Source of the DNA: Sphingobacterium cavernae
Lineage (GTDB): Bacteria > Bacteroidota > Bacteroidia > Sphingobacteriales > Sphingobacteriaceae
Assembly: GCF_008520265.1 (NCBI RefSeq)
Contig: NZ_VIQM01000108.1
Coordinates: 1-64,000, forward strand
Direction of reading: 5' to 3'
DNA length: 64,000 bases
Shown here: piece by piece, positions 63,743-64,000 of the stretch
How the letters are laid out: each line of letters starts with the position of its first letter
Numbering within the stretch: position 1 is the stretch's first letter
Notes under the pieces: model-generated
Databases searched by the model: none
Seen by the model: the letters and a program-made list of their open reading frames with translations, nothing else
Told to the model about the DNA's origin: nothing
Made by a program: the position numbers and the translations under genes

Positions 63743-64000
63743 ATGCAAGATTTTTTAATTTCTTTCCAGCAATTGATGGATCCGGAGTACTTACTAAGTC
63801 ATGGTGGATTCTATTTAGTTTGCTTGATTGTATTTGCCGAGACTGGTCTTTTCTTTGGCTTTTTTTTACCAGGTGATTACTTATTATTTCTAGCAGGTTT
63901 GTTTTGCGCATTAAATAAAATCGATGTGAGCATTACGACTATGTTTTTTGGTATACTTGGTTCAGGGGTAGCAGGTAATTTTGCGGGTTATTGGTTTGGC
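63743..64000 (+). CDS. DedA-family membrane protein, truncated by the window end
   Basis: First 86 codons only; the frame stays open to the last base. Starts MQDFLISFQQLMDPEYLL. FAETGLFFGFFLPGDYLLFLAG matches the conserved E-x-G-x-x-x-P-G-[DE] motif of the DedA/SNARE-associated family, and GSGVAGNFAGYWFG is the next motif. DedA proteins are lipid scramblases or undecaprenyl-phosphate transporters. 33 bases after the HIT gene, so probably cotranscribed. Confidence 0.9.
   Translation, partial: MQDFLISFQQLMDPEYLLSHGGFYLVCLIVFAETGLFFGFFLPGDYLLFLAGLFCALNKIDVSITTMFFGILGSGVAGNFAGYWFG

Overview
The window reads as chromosome of a Bacteroidetes bacterium, most likely Sphingobacteriaceae (Sphingobacterium/Pedobacter-like). 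The pointers are AT-rich DNA, a -33 TTTG / -7 TANNTTTG promoter in front of rpsT, few Shine-Dalgarno sequences, a SusC/SusD pair with a two-component-propeller regulator, GldF/GldG-type transporter genes, a BT_3928-type DoxX protein, DUF1599 and many LxxC lipoproteins. This is inferred from gene content; no 16S is present.

Layout. 1-160: 5S rRNA and terminator, the tail of an rRNA operon. 257-6441: mostly housekeeping (DinB-like protein, sucD, SpoU methyltransferase, rpsT, DUF1080 lipoprotein, AraC regulator, acetate CoA-transferase). 6480-12936 (minus): DUF1599 - DoxX - aroK - glycerophosphodiesterase - GldA-like ATPase - fused GldF/GldG. 13077-15968 (plus): HipA-like kinase with DUF3037, then cysE-cysM. 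16008-24900 (minus): META lipoprotein, secreted papain-fold peptidase, a 1247-residue membrane histidine kinase, sulfurtransferase, rpsA. 24998-28077: a decayed hybrid histidine kinase gene carrying a complete IS982-family element (26433-27422) with a 7-bp target duplication. 28086-31296 (minus): PASTA protein, mltG, thioesterase, YihY, opposite ddl. 32485-40189 (minus): M14 peptidase, alkB and ada-like repair pair, methyltransferase with pncB, YXWGXW-type Arg/Asn-rich secreted protein. 40501-44059 (plus): mlaE-mlaF-mlaD, a pseudouridine synthase and a small membrane protein.

44480-48737 is the most unusual locus. A lipoprotein with the full S9 prolyl-oligopeptidase layout has lost the nucleophile Ser (Gly485) and the catalytic His (Arg602). 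Its stop codon overlaps the start of a histidine kinase with a large unclassified extracytoplasmic domain, and an OmpR-type regulator follows. I infer a pseudoenzyme that acts as a sensor or accessory subunit of a two-component system.

49516-62987 is a polysaccharide utilization locus. A propeller sensor kinase and a REC-AraC regulator, normally one polypeptide, are split with an ATGA overlap. They diverge from susC, susD, a GH43, a GH93-like exo-arabinanase and two more GH43 enzymes. The enzyme set points to arabinan or arabinose-rich glycans. The window ends with a HIT protein and a truncated DedA gene.
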